Source of the DNA: Marchantia polymorpha subsp. ruderalis
Lineage: Eukaryota > Streptophyta > Marchantiopsida > Marchantiales > Marchantiaceae
Assembly: GCA_037833965.1 (NCBI GenBank)
Contig: AP031354.1
Span: 9,836,001 to 9,900,000, forward strand
Direction of reading: 5' to 3'
Length of the DNA stretch: 64,000 bases
Under the pieces are notes generated by a model, which worked only from the letters and a program-made list of their open reading frames with translations, was not told where the DNA came from and did not search any database. Both the position numbers and the translations under genes were made by a program. Below are positions 11,466 to 24,619 of this stretch, piece after piece; position 1 is the stretch's first letter; every line of letters begins with the position of its first letter.

Positions 11466-14154
11466 ACCCGTTGGTCGTTGGGTTTGGTTTGGGATTTGCG
11501 ATTGCATGGTTGCTCAGTCTTCAGAGGCTGCAGCAGAGACAGTTTCATTTTCCCCTGCACTTTCTGGTGGTTGGAGATTGGGGTCGGAATGGTTTCTACA
11601 ATCAATCTGTGGTGGCTTCTCAGGTACAATGGAGCGAACCCTGTTCTCTCAGCATCTGAAGAGCCTTGATCTTATTTGCACTTATTCGATTCAACTGAAC
11701 GACGCGTCACATGTTCGCATGTTGTGTGATGCAGATGGGACAAGTGGGTACCATGTTGGGGATCTCGTTCGTTATCAGCACTGGGGATAACTTCTACAAT
11801 ACTGGCCTTGCTGGGGTGGACGATATTCAGTTCACCACATCGTTCACCAACATTTACACTTCTCCAAGTCTGCAGACTCGGTGGTATGCAGGTTTTGCTT
11901 CAGCCATTTCCGTCCTCTGCAATTGTTCTCTCCTCGTGCCCCTCTCAGTCCCCTAATCCATGACCATTGTGGGTTTTTGGACTTCGGAGCACATTACACA
12001 ATTCTCTTGATTGCCCAAGGAAACGCCTAGACCGGTTTAAGATGATTCATGCATGACTGCTCTCAAGGGTTTTCGTTAACAGCCACGTAATTTCTTTTCT
12101 TCTAACTGTCAAGGAGGGCAAAGCATGTATGGCTTGCAGGCTGATTATCTATGGCACACCTTATGTCCGCAAGCTGCGCAATAGGTAATCAAACCGTGGA
12201 GGTTCAAATCACGAATCTATCGGCAGCCTTTGATAAATATGAATGTATTTGGCTTTTAATCGTAGGAAGCCATATCTGATACATCTTCTGGGCTTATCTG
12301 CATCTTAAGTGCTAGGTAACCATGACTACATGGGAGATGTGCTGTCTCAGATGGACCCCTATATTCAGCTTCGTGATGATAGATGGATATGCCAGCGAGA
12401 GTATCACTTGCAGTATTCACTGTGTACAGATTCTATGAAAGGTACATCGTCTTCCACGTGATGAATCTGACCAACAAATTCAGATTGGTTTTCTCGCTCG
12501 ACCCTTGTTTCAGATACGGGTAGAATATGTGGCGCCTGTATGGTCTACCTTTCTGAAATGGTCACTTATCTCTGCTGTTGATGGATCACCATCATGATAT
12601 ACTCAAACATGTCATAAACTAATTGACCTATTGAGACACTCCATCTACTGCATCCTGTGCATCCTACTCTCGTCTGCTCTGACCCACTTCAAGCAAGAGC
12701 TATGGCTTGAAGTGGGTCAGAGCAGACAAGAGTAAGGGTGCATTAGTATGTTTACAGGTTGTGATGAAGAAGTGAGTGAATGTCAACCAAGTGATGCGAG
12801 CCCAATTTGTATGCCCTTTCTTGTATAAAACAAACACTGTCATGCTTGCAGAGTCATACTTGACTCTGTGAAATCTGTAACAGAAGGTTGCAAAATGCAT
12901 GTTGATTTTTTTTTCATCGACACAACTCCATTTGTGGACGACTATTGGGCTGCAAGTCAGACTCATACATTTGATTGGCGAGGTCTGGCTTCTCGTGAAG
13001 AACAGCTCCGCAATCAGCTCCAGGTTTGCGCCATGATCTGCTGAACATCTGAGCTTTAGGGAATCATGGTGAGCTAGTGTGAAGATGTTTCATATCTGAC
13101 ACCCTGGGCGGTCCATTACAGAGCCTGAATGACAAACTCGAGACTTCTACAGCTAACTGGAAAGTTGTGGTCGGTCATCACACGATCCGGAGCATGGGCT
13201 ATCATGGAGACACTCCCGAGCTTGTCAAAAACTTGCTTCCTATTTTGAAGGTACATGATTTCATTTTACAGGACTAAATTGTCATACCCAAATTACTCAA
13301 TGTTGGAAAGAACTGACACAAACAGAAATAAACGAATCAATTTCTCCTCAAGAGAAGGTACTTTTAGAGCTTGACATGATCTTTCTTAATGAATTCGCAT
13401 TTGATGTCGCACTTGATTCTCCCCGAAAAATAATTTATTCAAGTTTTCCCGGTAGACATCCTCAAACTTTTCGGTTCTTAAGTTTGCTGGTTTCACGTGG
13501 TACCTGAAAGGTTGTGGTAGGCGCTGTAGGTTGTTGGAGAAAAAAAATCGTGCGAATGGTCCTAAGTACTCCCTGTTTCCCGAATCATGACCTTTCTCCA
13601 CAAGTTTTGTCCTGCTTTAATGTTCTTGTCTTGCAAAATCCAGAGCTTCAACGAAAACACGGAGAAAAAATCTGGAATGTTTCCCAATCTGTAAAACACA
13701 ACGAAGAAGAGCACGCCTGAGAGAAAATATTACACAAGAATGGACCGCTATCTCCGTCCTCGTGTCAACGTTTGCAAACTGATAATCAGAGGCAGCTAGG
13801 AGCAGATTGAGTTTGAACTTGGCACGAACATTGAATTAAAGTCGTGATTCATTGATGGTTAATGCCATGTTGTGGCCCCAGAAACATCGAGTGGATTTGT
13901 ACGTGAATGGTCACGATCACACCCTTCAGCACATCAAGGATCAGGATTCCGGTGTGCATTTTGTAACGAGCGGGGGTGGATCCAAAGCATGGGACGGGGT
14001 TCGTTCCAGTGAGAACACAGAAGGTGTGTTGTTTGCGTATGATGGACAGGGGTTCGCCGCGATATCCATGGGGCCGCACGAGCTTCTTTTATCCTTTCAT
14101 GATGGTCTGGGGAACACCATCTACACCGCCCACCTCCACAAGTCCCGGCACTAA
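11459..14154 (+). CDS. PAP: Low-molecular-weight purple acid phosphatase, six exons
   Basis: Binuclear-metal phosphatase (PAP3/7/8/17-like), secreted or vacuolar, hydrolysing phosphate monoesters during phosphate recycling. I built six exons from GT-AG sites and family alignment: 11459-11623, 11735-11891, 12310-12441, 12884-13023, 13122-13250, 13882-14154. They join in frame to 331 residues, the usual size for small plant PAPs. Residues 5-20 form a hydrophobic signal segment. All seven metal ligands are present: D40 (GDWG), D73 and Y76 (GDNFY), N111 (GNHD, with H112), H217 (GHH), H252 and H254 (GHDH). The exon 2/3 junction was chosen to keep the conserved Val-Leu before GNHD. The least certain join is exon 3/4, in a variable loop (residues 148-156). 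Introns are 111, 418, 442, 98 and 631 bp. An overlapping uORF precedes the start, intron 3 carries a foldback, and a 153-bp tandem repeat begins about 55 bp past the stop. Confidence 0.92.
12662..12737. repeat. Long inverted repeat (hairpin) in phosphatase intron 3
   Basis: Arms at 12662-12694 and 12705-12737 are complementary over about 33 bp with only a few mismatches; the inner 23 bp are perfect. The loop is 10 bases. Transcribed RNA would fold into a long near-perfect hairpin. It could be a foldback element remnant or a young miRNA-like precursor. It is not part of the coding sequence. Confidence 0.85.
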
Positions 14155-14210
14155 GAGAGAACATGCATGAGTCACGAGAGAAGAGCTCATGATTCTGAAA
14201 CACACCATTC

Positions 14211-14818
14211 TTCATTCTGGAACAAAGCTCTTTCTGGGTTTTAAAGATTCAAACTAAGAATGCTCCGTTCACCATCGATGCTTGCAGCATGGTCTCACGA
14301 TGTCAAATATCTAATGCTTCAGAGACAGTGCTGAATTTTGGAACCAAGAATTTTCCAGCATTCTTCATTCTGGAACAAAGCTCTTTCTGGGTTTTAAAGA
14401 TTCAAACTAAGAATGCTCCGTTCACCATCGATGCTTGCAGCATGGTCTCACGATGTCAAATATCTAATGCCTCAGAGACAGTGTTGAATTTTGGAACCAA
14501 GAATTTTCCAGCATTCTTCATTCTGGAACAAAGCTCTTTCTGGGTTTTAAAGATTCAAACTAAGAATGCTCCGTTCACCATCGATGCTTGCAGCATGGTC
14601 TCACAATGTCAAATATCTAATGCCTCAGAGACAGTGTTGAATTTTGGAACCAAGAATTTTCCAGCATTCTTCATTCTGGAACAAAGCTCTTTCTGGGTTT
14701 TAAAGATTCAAACTAAGAATGCTCCGTTCACCATCGATGCTTGCAGCATGGTCTCACAATGTCAAATATCTAATGCCTCAGAGACAGTGTTGAATTTTTT
14801 GGAACCAAGAGTTTTCCA
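14211..14818. repeat. Four tandem 153-bp repeats beyond the phosphatase stop
   Basis: Four head-to-tail copies begin at 14211, 14364, 14517 and 14670, with exact 153-base spacing. They are nearly identical; I see only a few substitutions. The last copy diverges near its end with two extra T residues and a few changes. The array starts 57 bp after the phosphatase stop codon, so the first copies probably lie in its 3' UTR. Because 153 is divisible by three, one frame stays open across the array (14289-14834); I take that as a by-product rather than a gene. Confidence 0.95.
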
Positions 14819-17800
14819 GCTTTTCGATTCTTGACTAGCAAGGCTGAATTACGATTTTCCCTAAACCTTAAAATTTCATACGTCCCACATATTGTCTTGA
14901 CCATAAACATTCGGACGGTTTCTTTATCACTCACTAGATTGGCATAGACAAGCTTCGTGTTATACCTGTTAAGTTCCAAGCACAACAAGTATGTAGATCG
15001 CAAATTAGATCCGCCTGATCTTGATAATCAAGGGCAAAAGTTATATTTGGAAGAAAATATAGTGAGCAGCACTTTCTAGTGATGCAAAGGAAGCTCTTCA
15101 ACTTCTTAAGGCACTAAATGATTATCAGGTAGAGCAACCACATTCTATCTATGACAATAATGGTAAGAGATTGGTAAGAATCAATGAACGTTACAAGAAT
15201 TGTGACATTCACCGCTACTTCAAGGTGTGATGAGTACAAGTGCAACTGAAGTAGTGTCAAAGTGAACAAATGGATCCAGGTATGATCACTCAAGCACTCA
15301 CTAAAGATGTGTTAATTGCTGGCATGGACATGATCGAACGATTCCAAATCTTGGATCAGTACAGTCTTTCTCATAGAGGAGGAGCGTTAGACAGATCCAC
15401 GAGGACAAATAGCTGAACCCCACAAGTGAAGCACATTTACTAAGATTCACTGCAGGTTTTAGTTGGCCTATAATCCCATAGTATCATGCTTTGAAAAGGG
15501 TGGAGTTGTGCAGTCTTAATCACGGGGAGAAGTGTTGAATGGAACGAAGACGACAAGAACCTTGAACCCACAAGTGAAGTCTATGTGGGAGGACATATTA
15601 GCTTCCAGTTGGGAATCTACTCACATGGTTTACTGCTTTGTATTCAAAACCAAGATGCAATTCAAGACTACATACAAAATTTTGCCAATCTCTAAACTTG
15701 ATTGTATAATCTTGACTTACAAGTCAAGGTGCCGATTGTAACTTCAACCCGAAGCTGAGGTGAAACCCAAGCCTGTGCTTTGATCCTCAAAATAACATGA
15801 AATACATCTTACTTTGAGAGTAGAAGCCCTACGAGAAGCTAAATTGAGTACTTTTTAATAGGTTTCGTTAATAGCTTGAAGTCAAGCTTACTAGGGGGGG
15901 CCTATTCAACAGGTGGTCCTAAAGTTGAAACTTGCATTGCATCCGAGTGTGCCTCCTGACTTCATGCATCGAGTTCGCCTTGATCCAAACCGAAAATGAT
16001 TCCTGTATGGTCCCAAGCAGACGGCGTGATGACATAATCAGGCGGAACCACAATGGGCAAGCATTCCATCAGCAGAGTTCTCAAATCCAAAAGGAAAAAA
16101 AATCTAGTCAGGATGAGTCCTAATTTCAAAGTCAGAGACCTAGAGCTTTCACTCTCTACTCCAATTATATCATCCATCGTCGGGCTCATATTGCAGAACT
16201 GTGCCACTAAAGTTCATAGACCTCGAACTTCCATGGGTGAGAGAAGAGCCGTAGACCAAGCTACTGTCAGTCTCGAGCCAAACCCATCTTCTTTGTCTTG
16301 GCCTCAGCGTGAGACTTTGTCACTGGTCAAAATCCCCTCTCACTCCAGGTCGTCATAAAGGCTGAGTTTGTGAGCCCCGCCCATGATCAGCAAAAGTCAC
16401 TGCACTGCCTTCGTGTTGGACTTGAGTTGCAAAAGACCAGCCTCTGATACTGGACGGGACGTAAGTCAACTTGGTGGTCTTCGAGGATTGTGGAACTGCT
16501 TAAACTGAATACTCCATGATAGAATCCATGATGCACTTCCTTGCAAGACTTCGCTTGCCTTGATCAAACTCCAGTTACATGGGGAATTTTGGTTTGGGGC
16601 TTTGGTTTTGAAGTCTGGTAATGTACGTCTTCTGGTTCCGAGGTCCTTGATTCTGGTGAGTAAGTCTGGTCAGATCGGCAATAATTATTAATATTAGTCT
16701 ACGGTGGTTGCTTTTGATGGGCGCTTTGTCCCAATGCCCCACGAGGTAATGTTCCAGTTCCACTTGCATCGTTGCACGTCAGGAGCCCCCAATGGACCAT
16801 GAGTCAGTGAGGTTGATGCAAGTGAGTGATCGAGCATCTATCCTGACTGGCCTCTCGAGCTTCTGCATGGGTTACTACACGTGGGTTCGCTTTGGTCGCC
16901 GACTTTGCCCCACCTCTTCTATGGACAAACTCATGGAGTGGATCTGGGTCCAAGTGCGTGCGTATGGGGGCATCTGGGCAATTATTGAGCGGTGGGGGCT
17001 GTGATGAAAGGAGCGACTGTTGTTCTGCCCGTTTCCCCTCGAGACCTCGTGCATGGTCGCGTTGGTTGACTTCTTGCCTAGTGTTAAGAGCCAGTAATGT
17101 TCCCATGACAACTCTTGGCCTGCATTCAGCCTCTAGTGCTCATCTCTCTTGTCCACATCTTACGACCAACAATGTCTCCAAGCCTTTCTTTCCAGTATTC
17201 GTTGCAAGGCCCTTGTCCGAGGGCCGAGGTCCATGTGAAACAACCGAGCTCATCATGCTCACACTCCGTTGGGTCAACTTTTCTCTAACGTCCCTTCATT
17301 GCACTCGATGGTCCTCCTCAATTGTCCATTGTGGCTAGCCTTCGTACGAGGTCGAGCTCCTGGGACATGGGACATGGGACTCTCCGTCCCTCATGCTCTT
17401 TGTGCGGAGTCTGAAGATTTATTGAGGAATTTTCTGTATACTCAACCAACCATTCGCTCACACATCCACATCATTATTGTTCGTGTGGTGTCAGGGAGCG
17501 AAGGCAGTGGGAAAAAGAAGCTCCTTGTGCATGTAGAGGGATGATAAGCTCAATCTAGTCGGTTTCTGGAAAGGGGAAGTTCTGTTATGTTTGCATGTGA
17601 GAGATGAGTCATGGCCGAGGATTACGGTGGAAGGACGACCGCAAGGACGACGAGCGCCGTGTCTGTCTGCCTGGTCGATCTGAATCACTTCTGAGTAGGA
17701 TAGCTGATCCTGATCCCTCAATTGCTGACAAAGAAAGCGTGAGTGCGAACGACCTCGAGATTCCTTCCAATTAAACTCTCCGAATGTGGAGAACGTGAGT

Positions 17801-20800
17801 AAAGAAGCAGAACCGGTAGAAAAGTTGGTCAGTGCTCGCTTTCGCTTGCCAGGACGACAGGTCAAGAAAGGCCAAGTGTCACTGGGGAGGATCTCCTCTG
17901 CCTCACCAGGCCTGAGCTACATTCTCCCCTTCTCTGTCGAATCCGTGTACTTTGAACAGACTCACACGACTGCATTTTCCACAGCGGGACTTCATCGATC
18001 GATTGTGGAAATCAAGTGATGGTTTTGCATACGTCTGGGAAACCGAGAACTGTCGCCTTGTGGTCTTCCACACTCTCCCCAACCAGGCTACTCTTATTTT
18101 CTGTTACAGGGTGCATGAGTGACTTGAGCTGGGAATTATCAAACACCCTCGCAGACCTCAGCTTCACTGGCTTTATGCTGTTATTGGTTCTAGATTCAGA
18201 GTCTAGGCTCTGCTCCACATTCAGGTATCCTAATCTTTTTCCACTGCCTTTAAATCCCTTGGGTGAGTGTTGGGGAATGGAGAATTGCTCCCTGGCAGTC
18301 AATGAGAGATGGTTCATCCCAGTGACGCAGAGAGAATGGAGTCGTGAGATCAGCCATTCATGTTCACACTGTCTTCTTGTGCGGACGAAATGCGTACGAA
18401 ATGTTACGTCGAAAATTGAATATTCTCGCCAAACTTTGCTGCCTGAAATTAATCAGAGCTGGTAATGTGACACCAAATCAAATTACGCCGTCTAAACAGA
18501 TGGAAATAGCAGCAAGCAGTCGCTCGAAGAAGAAGACTGCCGCTGGAGTCCTACAATAGCACTGCCCCCTCCCATCCACGGCCTTTTGCAACTGGAATGG
18601 GTCCAATGACTTCAATCTCAACTGAGGACGTGAACTCACCTCTGACAGGTCACATGAGATCACCTTCACTGGACTCTAGCCAATAGCCAGGCTCACTCAG
18701 TGCAATTGGGTCGAAAGAAATTGAATCAGTGCCTGTGTTTCATGAGGTCGGTTCCTCCAACATGCTGATCTGAAGAGAACTGCTTAGCAAATCCACAGCG
18801 TTGAGGTAAGGAGATGGGTACTCTGGAACTGTCATGTTGCGAAACCCAACATGAACTGGCATGTTGGCCCATGAGATGGGTACTCTGGAACCAAATATTG
18901 TCACCGTTCCAAAACTCCTCTGTGTCTCTTCTTAGAGGATGTTATGGGCCACTAATCCCAAAAGTTATTGACTGGATATTCGCCTACTACAGCAGTTTGT
19001 AGTTGCCGTCTACTTGGACTAGATTCAAGGGACAGCAGTCGGAACCATCGACTCAAGAGTGTACATGGACACCCCATCTCATCCCGCCATACCAAATTCA
19101 TTACAAGGTAGAGTATCGATCGTAATTGAGTACCAGGAAAGAAAGTTGCTCCTGCCTCTACATAGCGTGCTCCTCGAGCGAGGGGCAAAAGAAACAAGGA
19201 TTCTCCAGGACTCCATCCCTCATTGATGTTGTGCGCCTATTATACGTCGATGTCATCATCCCTTCCTTCCTTTCAGTCTCCAATTGTTTCTCATAGATCT
19301 CAAATATTTTGTCTTCACTTCCTAGGAGTTTGCCCTGAATTCAACAATTATTCCACCCCAGCCATGAGCCTACAGAGTTAAGACATTGACAGTAAACAAG
19401 AAGAAGGCAAAGTTCACTCATCACACGTCGAAGAAAGTTACGGGCCACCGAACTAGAAAAGTCCACTTGGGTTGATTTGAACAACTTTCACTCTCTATCC
19501 GATCACTGGTTTTACTTCTGTAACTCTGAAGCATCGAAGCATAGTAGATTCCAACCTTTGGACACCATGACCACTGCTTACGAGAAGTGAGTTGGTTTCT
19601 TATCCTCTCTCTCCCTCCCTCTTGATCCAGTTCTTTGAAGTTGAATATCCCAGTTTCATCCTCCGTGAATGATGACGCGGAGAGATTAGAGTTGACAGGA
19701 ATTGCAGCCAGGCTCTGCTTGTCGGGCGAATGTAACACGAAGGGGATGTTCGATGTTCGACCCAGGAATCACTGCGGAGATAAGTGCCAGGAGATCACCA
19801 GTTCCAACACTTTTCTAGCTCGGATCTCAAACAGTATGGACTGGGTCCTGCATTGAAGAGGATCATGGTTGTTGTATATGTACAGTGACAACAGGTACCC
19901 GCACGGACCACATGGACAGTCAATGAACTGGAGGTACTGTAGTGTGGAATCGCTGTAGTAGAAGACGTAATAGTAGAAGAAGGAGGATACGAAGTTGAAG
20001 GCAGGCTTCTCACGTTTTCCAAGAACTGGACTTGACTTAAGTAGGGATTGCACGACTTGAAACGAATTGATATTAAATCTGTCTCGCTGTGTCAAGGCTG
20101 GTGGAACTCAAAGGGCAAGAGAGATCTTATATTTTAGCTTTAGAACTCACATCAGCAGTGCCTTGCTGAATGCCCTCTCCGGATGCACTGCCAATATGGA
20201 CAACACAAATACTCATGCGAATATGCATATCCCTTATTAAAGATAGGACCAGACGTTCGCCATGATATTCCTAAAGCCCCTCGGCCCAAAGGAAAAGAAT
20301 ACAGTAGCAGCTCAACAAAGCTTTGATATTTATCGGTTCATGCTTTCCGACTATGGTAGCCTCTTCCAAGCCATTCATTGTCTTGGATCAAGTACTTGGT
20401 GCACTTGAAAGCTATGGTGAAAAGAGGGTCCGGGAGACAGAGGCTCTCTGACCCCCGGAGCAGATTGACTGGGCAGGCTTGACTTCGTTTGAGATGGATT
20501 GGGTTAGGTTGGATCGATTCAGGTCTTCTATGCTGGATCATAACACGCAAGACCATGGTGCATGTGAGCCATGAAGAGGAAGAGGCAGATTCAAGCACTT
20601 TGTCCTGATGCATGTAGCACAACAACTACAGTACATGTGAGTCTCCTTCCCAACCAAAAATTTTGTCACTTCTTTATCTTTCGGAGGTTGAGAATGAGCG
20701 AATTGAGTTGTGTCCGCGTAGTTCATGCAATTTGATTCAACTTTAAACATTTTGGAAGTTTTTGGATATTGCAGGAAATCTGCCAGAGCGCACTCTGTGC

Positions 20801-23750
20801 ACATCTTTGAGTGGGACCATCTGAAATGCCTTCGCATAATTCTGAAACTGGTGGCTGTGCACTTTTGTTGTCCTCATCTTGCTCGATTCAAACCAAGACT
20901 TTGTCCTTTGAGTACATAGTGGTCCCAGTAGGAGAAGGATTTGAAAATCTGTTTCAATTTCCTCCATCTCTGGTTCATAGATCTGAATGTCGACCACGTC
21001 TTGAGCATAAGAGGATATCAGTGAACAGAATATTTCAAAAATGTCCCTTTTTACCTCAATACAACAATGATGGTACGTTCTTACATAGGATCAGTTGAGT
21101 TTCTTCCTGAACAGCTATTGTGAACCATTCACTCCTTTTCAGCTGGATCGCTCGGGCCACGACATATCAATGAGAATGTGCAAAACATCAGATTAGCAGT
21201 AGCAGTCCACGGTTGTTTATGACATCTATCATTAGGTGCTTCACACGACTAGGAAATTGAACCATTCTGATTGCTGCGAGGGAGAAATTCCAAGGACAAA
21301 GTTCCTCGGGTGGAGTTAAGGGTATCTTACTGGACATCCCCTTAACACCTCAATTTAGCAATGAGATTCCTTAATAGAGAAGACGTGGGCTTCTGGCCCT
21401 CGGACAACCACAAAATAAGGACATCTTAGATATATTGAAGATCTGTAAGAGATATAGGTTAAGATCTATTGTACACGTAATGCCACATGTCAGCATGAAC
21501 GATCTCACATGACTCGGTAAATATCTGATGCACAGATGAGTTTTAGCTCGACAGACTTGCTTGGCTGCCTACGTGAGAAGGACGTGCTAAGGAGCCTACC
21601 TTGAGTTGCGCTCCTTCGCTGTCGACGTGAATAATTTGCCAAGTCCAAGCCTTATGAGACTTCTGACTGTGTTCTTTTCCTCTTATTTGATTTGTGAACA
21701 ATAGCTTTTCCAATTCGATGTTATGAAACTCAACCGAGATAGAAGTGGGGGTTACTGAAACTTCCTGTCTGGCTGGTGTATTTTGCCAACCGAGTCTCGT
21801 CATGGAGAGAAAGGTCAGAGAGATAATCTGCTCCAAGAAAGAGCTCTTACGACTAACCGGATCTACTGGCAGGAAGGTGATTGTTGAGTAAATGCATTTT
21901 CTGTGCTATAGATTATGGGTGTCTGTTTTATGGGTACTCTCATGCTTCGAGTATTTCCATATGAAGTCAAATGTGGCTATACAATAAGTCTGACTTTGAG
22001 CCCAATCCTGCTCTATAAGCCGAATCTTCACGTTTGATGCATTAAGCAGTGTCAGATGGCCATAAATGCCATCAGCGAGATACTGTATCATGAATATTAA
22101 ACAGTGGCAGAGGCGAACAGTTGCTGATGTTGCTGTTATAATAAAAGATCGGGGCTCAATGCAAGGAATTAGTTAGAGATCATGAACGCCTTGAATTCAG
22201 TTCACGTGCATGATCAAATATGTGCCGGTACAGTAAGAGAGGCCTTCACACGTGGAGAGCATCACCAACAGAACGAATTCACATGAAAAGCACCTCCAAA
22301 TATAACACGGAGACGCAATAACTGATTTGCACTCACCAACGGTGCCAGTGTGGAATTAATCGACGGCGATCGTACTGGAATTCTGAGCTCAAATGAATGC
22401 ATATGAATGATTGAACTTTAAATTGCATCCATTCTCTGTTCAATAGATCCTTAGCCAAGTCTTCAAGGTTATTTTTATGATCTCTCATTGTCACGTCACG
22501 ACATTAGATGAGATCAGTATATTTGAAGTGAAATTCTGGATGAGGAGTTTCTGAAATTATAACAACAGGAAATACTTCGTGGTGTTTAACACGAGGTGTA
22601 GTAAGACCTTAAACCGTGGTGCGTGTACATGAAGGGATTAGAGTACCGATCTTGAATATATTCTCACTCTTGTTGGAAATGATAGAATTAAAGGACGAAT
22701 TGTCTAGGAGTATTCGTGATTTTAAATGCTGCTATATCATTCAATATATCACGGCGCTCCCAAAATGTAGCTCACCGTTGTAAGCAGACATCAATCGATT
22801 ATTTATAAATACATATGACTGAATGAGGGAGCTGTTGACAGTTGATACCATCTTCTCACAATCAATGAGGATGCTGCTCATGTTTATAGCCCACGAGATA
22901 CAACCAGCTCAATTCAAGTTCTATACCTGTAAGCGGAAACCTCAATATTTTCTCTTATTGCCTCTGGCACGAATCAGACTGCACACAAACGCTCCCTTGT
23001 TACAAGATTGAATCGAATGAAAGCGAGCGATCGAGGCTCTACGAAAGACAAGATAGATCATGAAGAGTCAGTAAAAAACACGATAAAGATTCGTCGCTTC
23101 TCATTGATGCCAAGCATCAAGTTGTTCAATTGGAGGATTATGTAGCTAGACGAGGAGGTCACAAGATCATCGTGAACATCCTTAACTTTGTACTGTCTCC
23201 CATCCACATTATCACCACTATTGCAGCACTATCACTACGGGTATGCTTTTGACTCTTGTCAGCTAGGCAGCTTTCCCATCTCTCAATTGCTCAGTGTCTC
23301 CGTCGGACAGTCCCTCCCTGCCTCCCCCGCTGCTCACGACGACTGTAGCCACTCGTGCCATTGTCTATATGCTGTCTGATTTCATGTCATTTGACTCGAG
23401 CACTTGCGACGCATCTAGATTATCTACGACCGGCGTCCGTCCTCAATAGCAGGCAGGCAGACATGAGTCAATCACTCACTGCTCACTCTTAGCTGACCTA
23501 CTCAGTCTAGTAGCTTTTGGGGACTTCGCTTGATAGCTTGATAGCTCGTCCGGGTGACAGCTTGAGCTCACTTCATTGCTCTGCACTGCATTAACATATT
23601 TGACTTGTTTACATTGATGCATTCATCTTTCGTTTTGAATCGGCGCATCAGTAGAAGCGGGCTGTCTAGGGAGATTGCAACACCGACAGATCTTTCGTCT
23701 GCCTCTTGTGCGGAAAAAGCTGAACCAATTGCTGCATAATTTATACCTCC
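14819..23750. other. Large intergenic region, no supported gene
   Basis: Nine kilobases of moderate GC with many 60-150-codon frames on both strands. I recognise no domain in any of them and no consistent exon series. Small local repeats occur, such as a 17-base duplication near 18812 and 18878 and a doubled six-base motif near 17365. Old transposon debris or non-coding RNA genes are possible but not visible by eye. Confidence 0.45.
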
Positions 23751-23754
23751 TACT

Positions 23755-24060
23755 TCTCTATTCCCATGTTGTCGTCCAAGTTTCTATGGGCTTTGCTACC
23801 TCTTTTTTTTTATCATTCTCGTTCGTCCATTTTCTTCTCCTATCTTCTTTTTCTCGTCTCTGTCCAACAACTGTATCCATTGCTCCTCCCTAATTTTCTC
23901 CTCCACCTTGATTCGCTTCATTTTATTTTTTTGCTCTCCTTTTACTATTTCCTCGGAGGACAGTTCTTTTGCGCTTTTTCGTTTTCACCTTTTCTCCTTC
24001 CTCTCATCTTTTTACCTTCTCCAATCATTCTCGTGAGCTTTTCTAGCGCCAAGTAATCTT
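23755..24060. repeat. Polypyrimidine-rich tract
   Basis: About 300 bp in which the plus strand is strongly C/T biased with many TTTTC and TCTCC runs. The apparent hydrophobic open frames across it (23675-24056) come from this bias, since Leu, Phe and Ser codons are pyrimidine-rich, so they are not evidence for a protein. No exact repeat unit is visible. Confidence 0.6.
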
Positions 24061-24619
24061 TCTATCTAACTTCTTTCAGTCCCTTACGATCAGATACAGA
24101 TTGACCGGTGCATTGATCAAACCCACCTGACAATAATGCTGTGAGTGGATCGAGTTTGCCAAGTTCTTGACCTTACACTGCATGTGTATGTGAGTCACAG
24201 TGATGCTGTGATTCGAGAGGGGCACTGTGACGAAGACGATGTACATCATACCAATTGACTGGGCTGTGTCTACATAAAAAGCAACAGTACATGACATCGA
24301 TACCAAACCCTCGAAATTGAGAAGGAAAGGAGAATCTGGGAGACAAACCTCCATCAATAACCTTCACTTCATCTCGTCCCGAGAATCATGTTGGGGGCGG
24401 TACCAGATTTGCAAGTCATTATAGATCATGTTTACAAACGAGGGAATCCGATTACAGCATAACCTTAAACATTCCGGGTCGCTGGAACTGGAACAAATTT
24501 CTCAGTCTGTCCCCTGGAATTTATGCATGATGTCTTAGAAGGGGATCGCTTCCTAGTCAAGAAGAAGGAGAAGACATTTCGAGATTCGAACCAACTCCCA
24601 AGACGAACCATTTAGTGCT
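24061..24619. other. Intergenic between the pyrimidine tract and the LRR pseudogene
   Basis: No gene is seen. It may include the original 5' region of the adjacent LRR pseudogene. A tRNA-like B-box match on the minus strand near 24582 was examined and rejected because no cloverleaf can be formed. Confidence 0.4.

Noticed and set aside
12130..12225. Possible tRNA with a B-box-like GGTTCAAATC at 12201-12210
   Set aside because: No acceptor stem, D arm or anticodon arm can be paired around it, and it lies inside phosphatase intron 2.
14289..14834. 181-codon ORF made of three and a half identical 51-residue repeats
   Set aside because: It follows directly from a 153-bp DNA tandem repeat whose length is divisible by three; it starts inside the probable phosphatase 3' UTR and has no domain or splice context.
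15060..15240. Possible retrotransposon polyprotein fragment
   Set aside because: Apparent similarity of a short Ala/Leu-rich stretch disappeared on translation; stops occur in every frame within a few codons.
23675..24056. Hydrophobic ORFs resembling membrane proteins
   Set aside because: Leu/Phe/Ser richness comes from the polypyrimidine tract; two different frames look equally hydrophobic.
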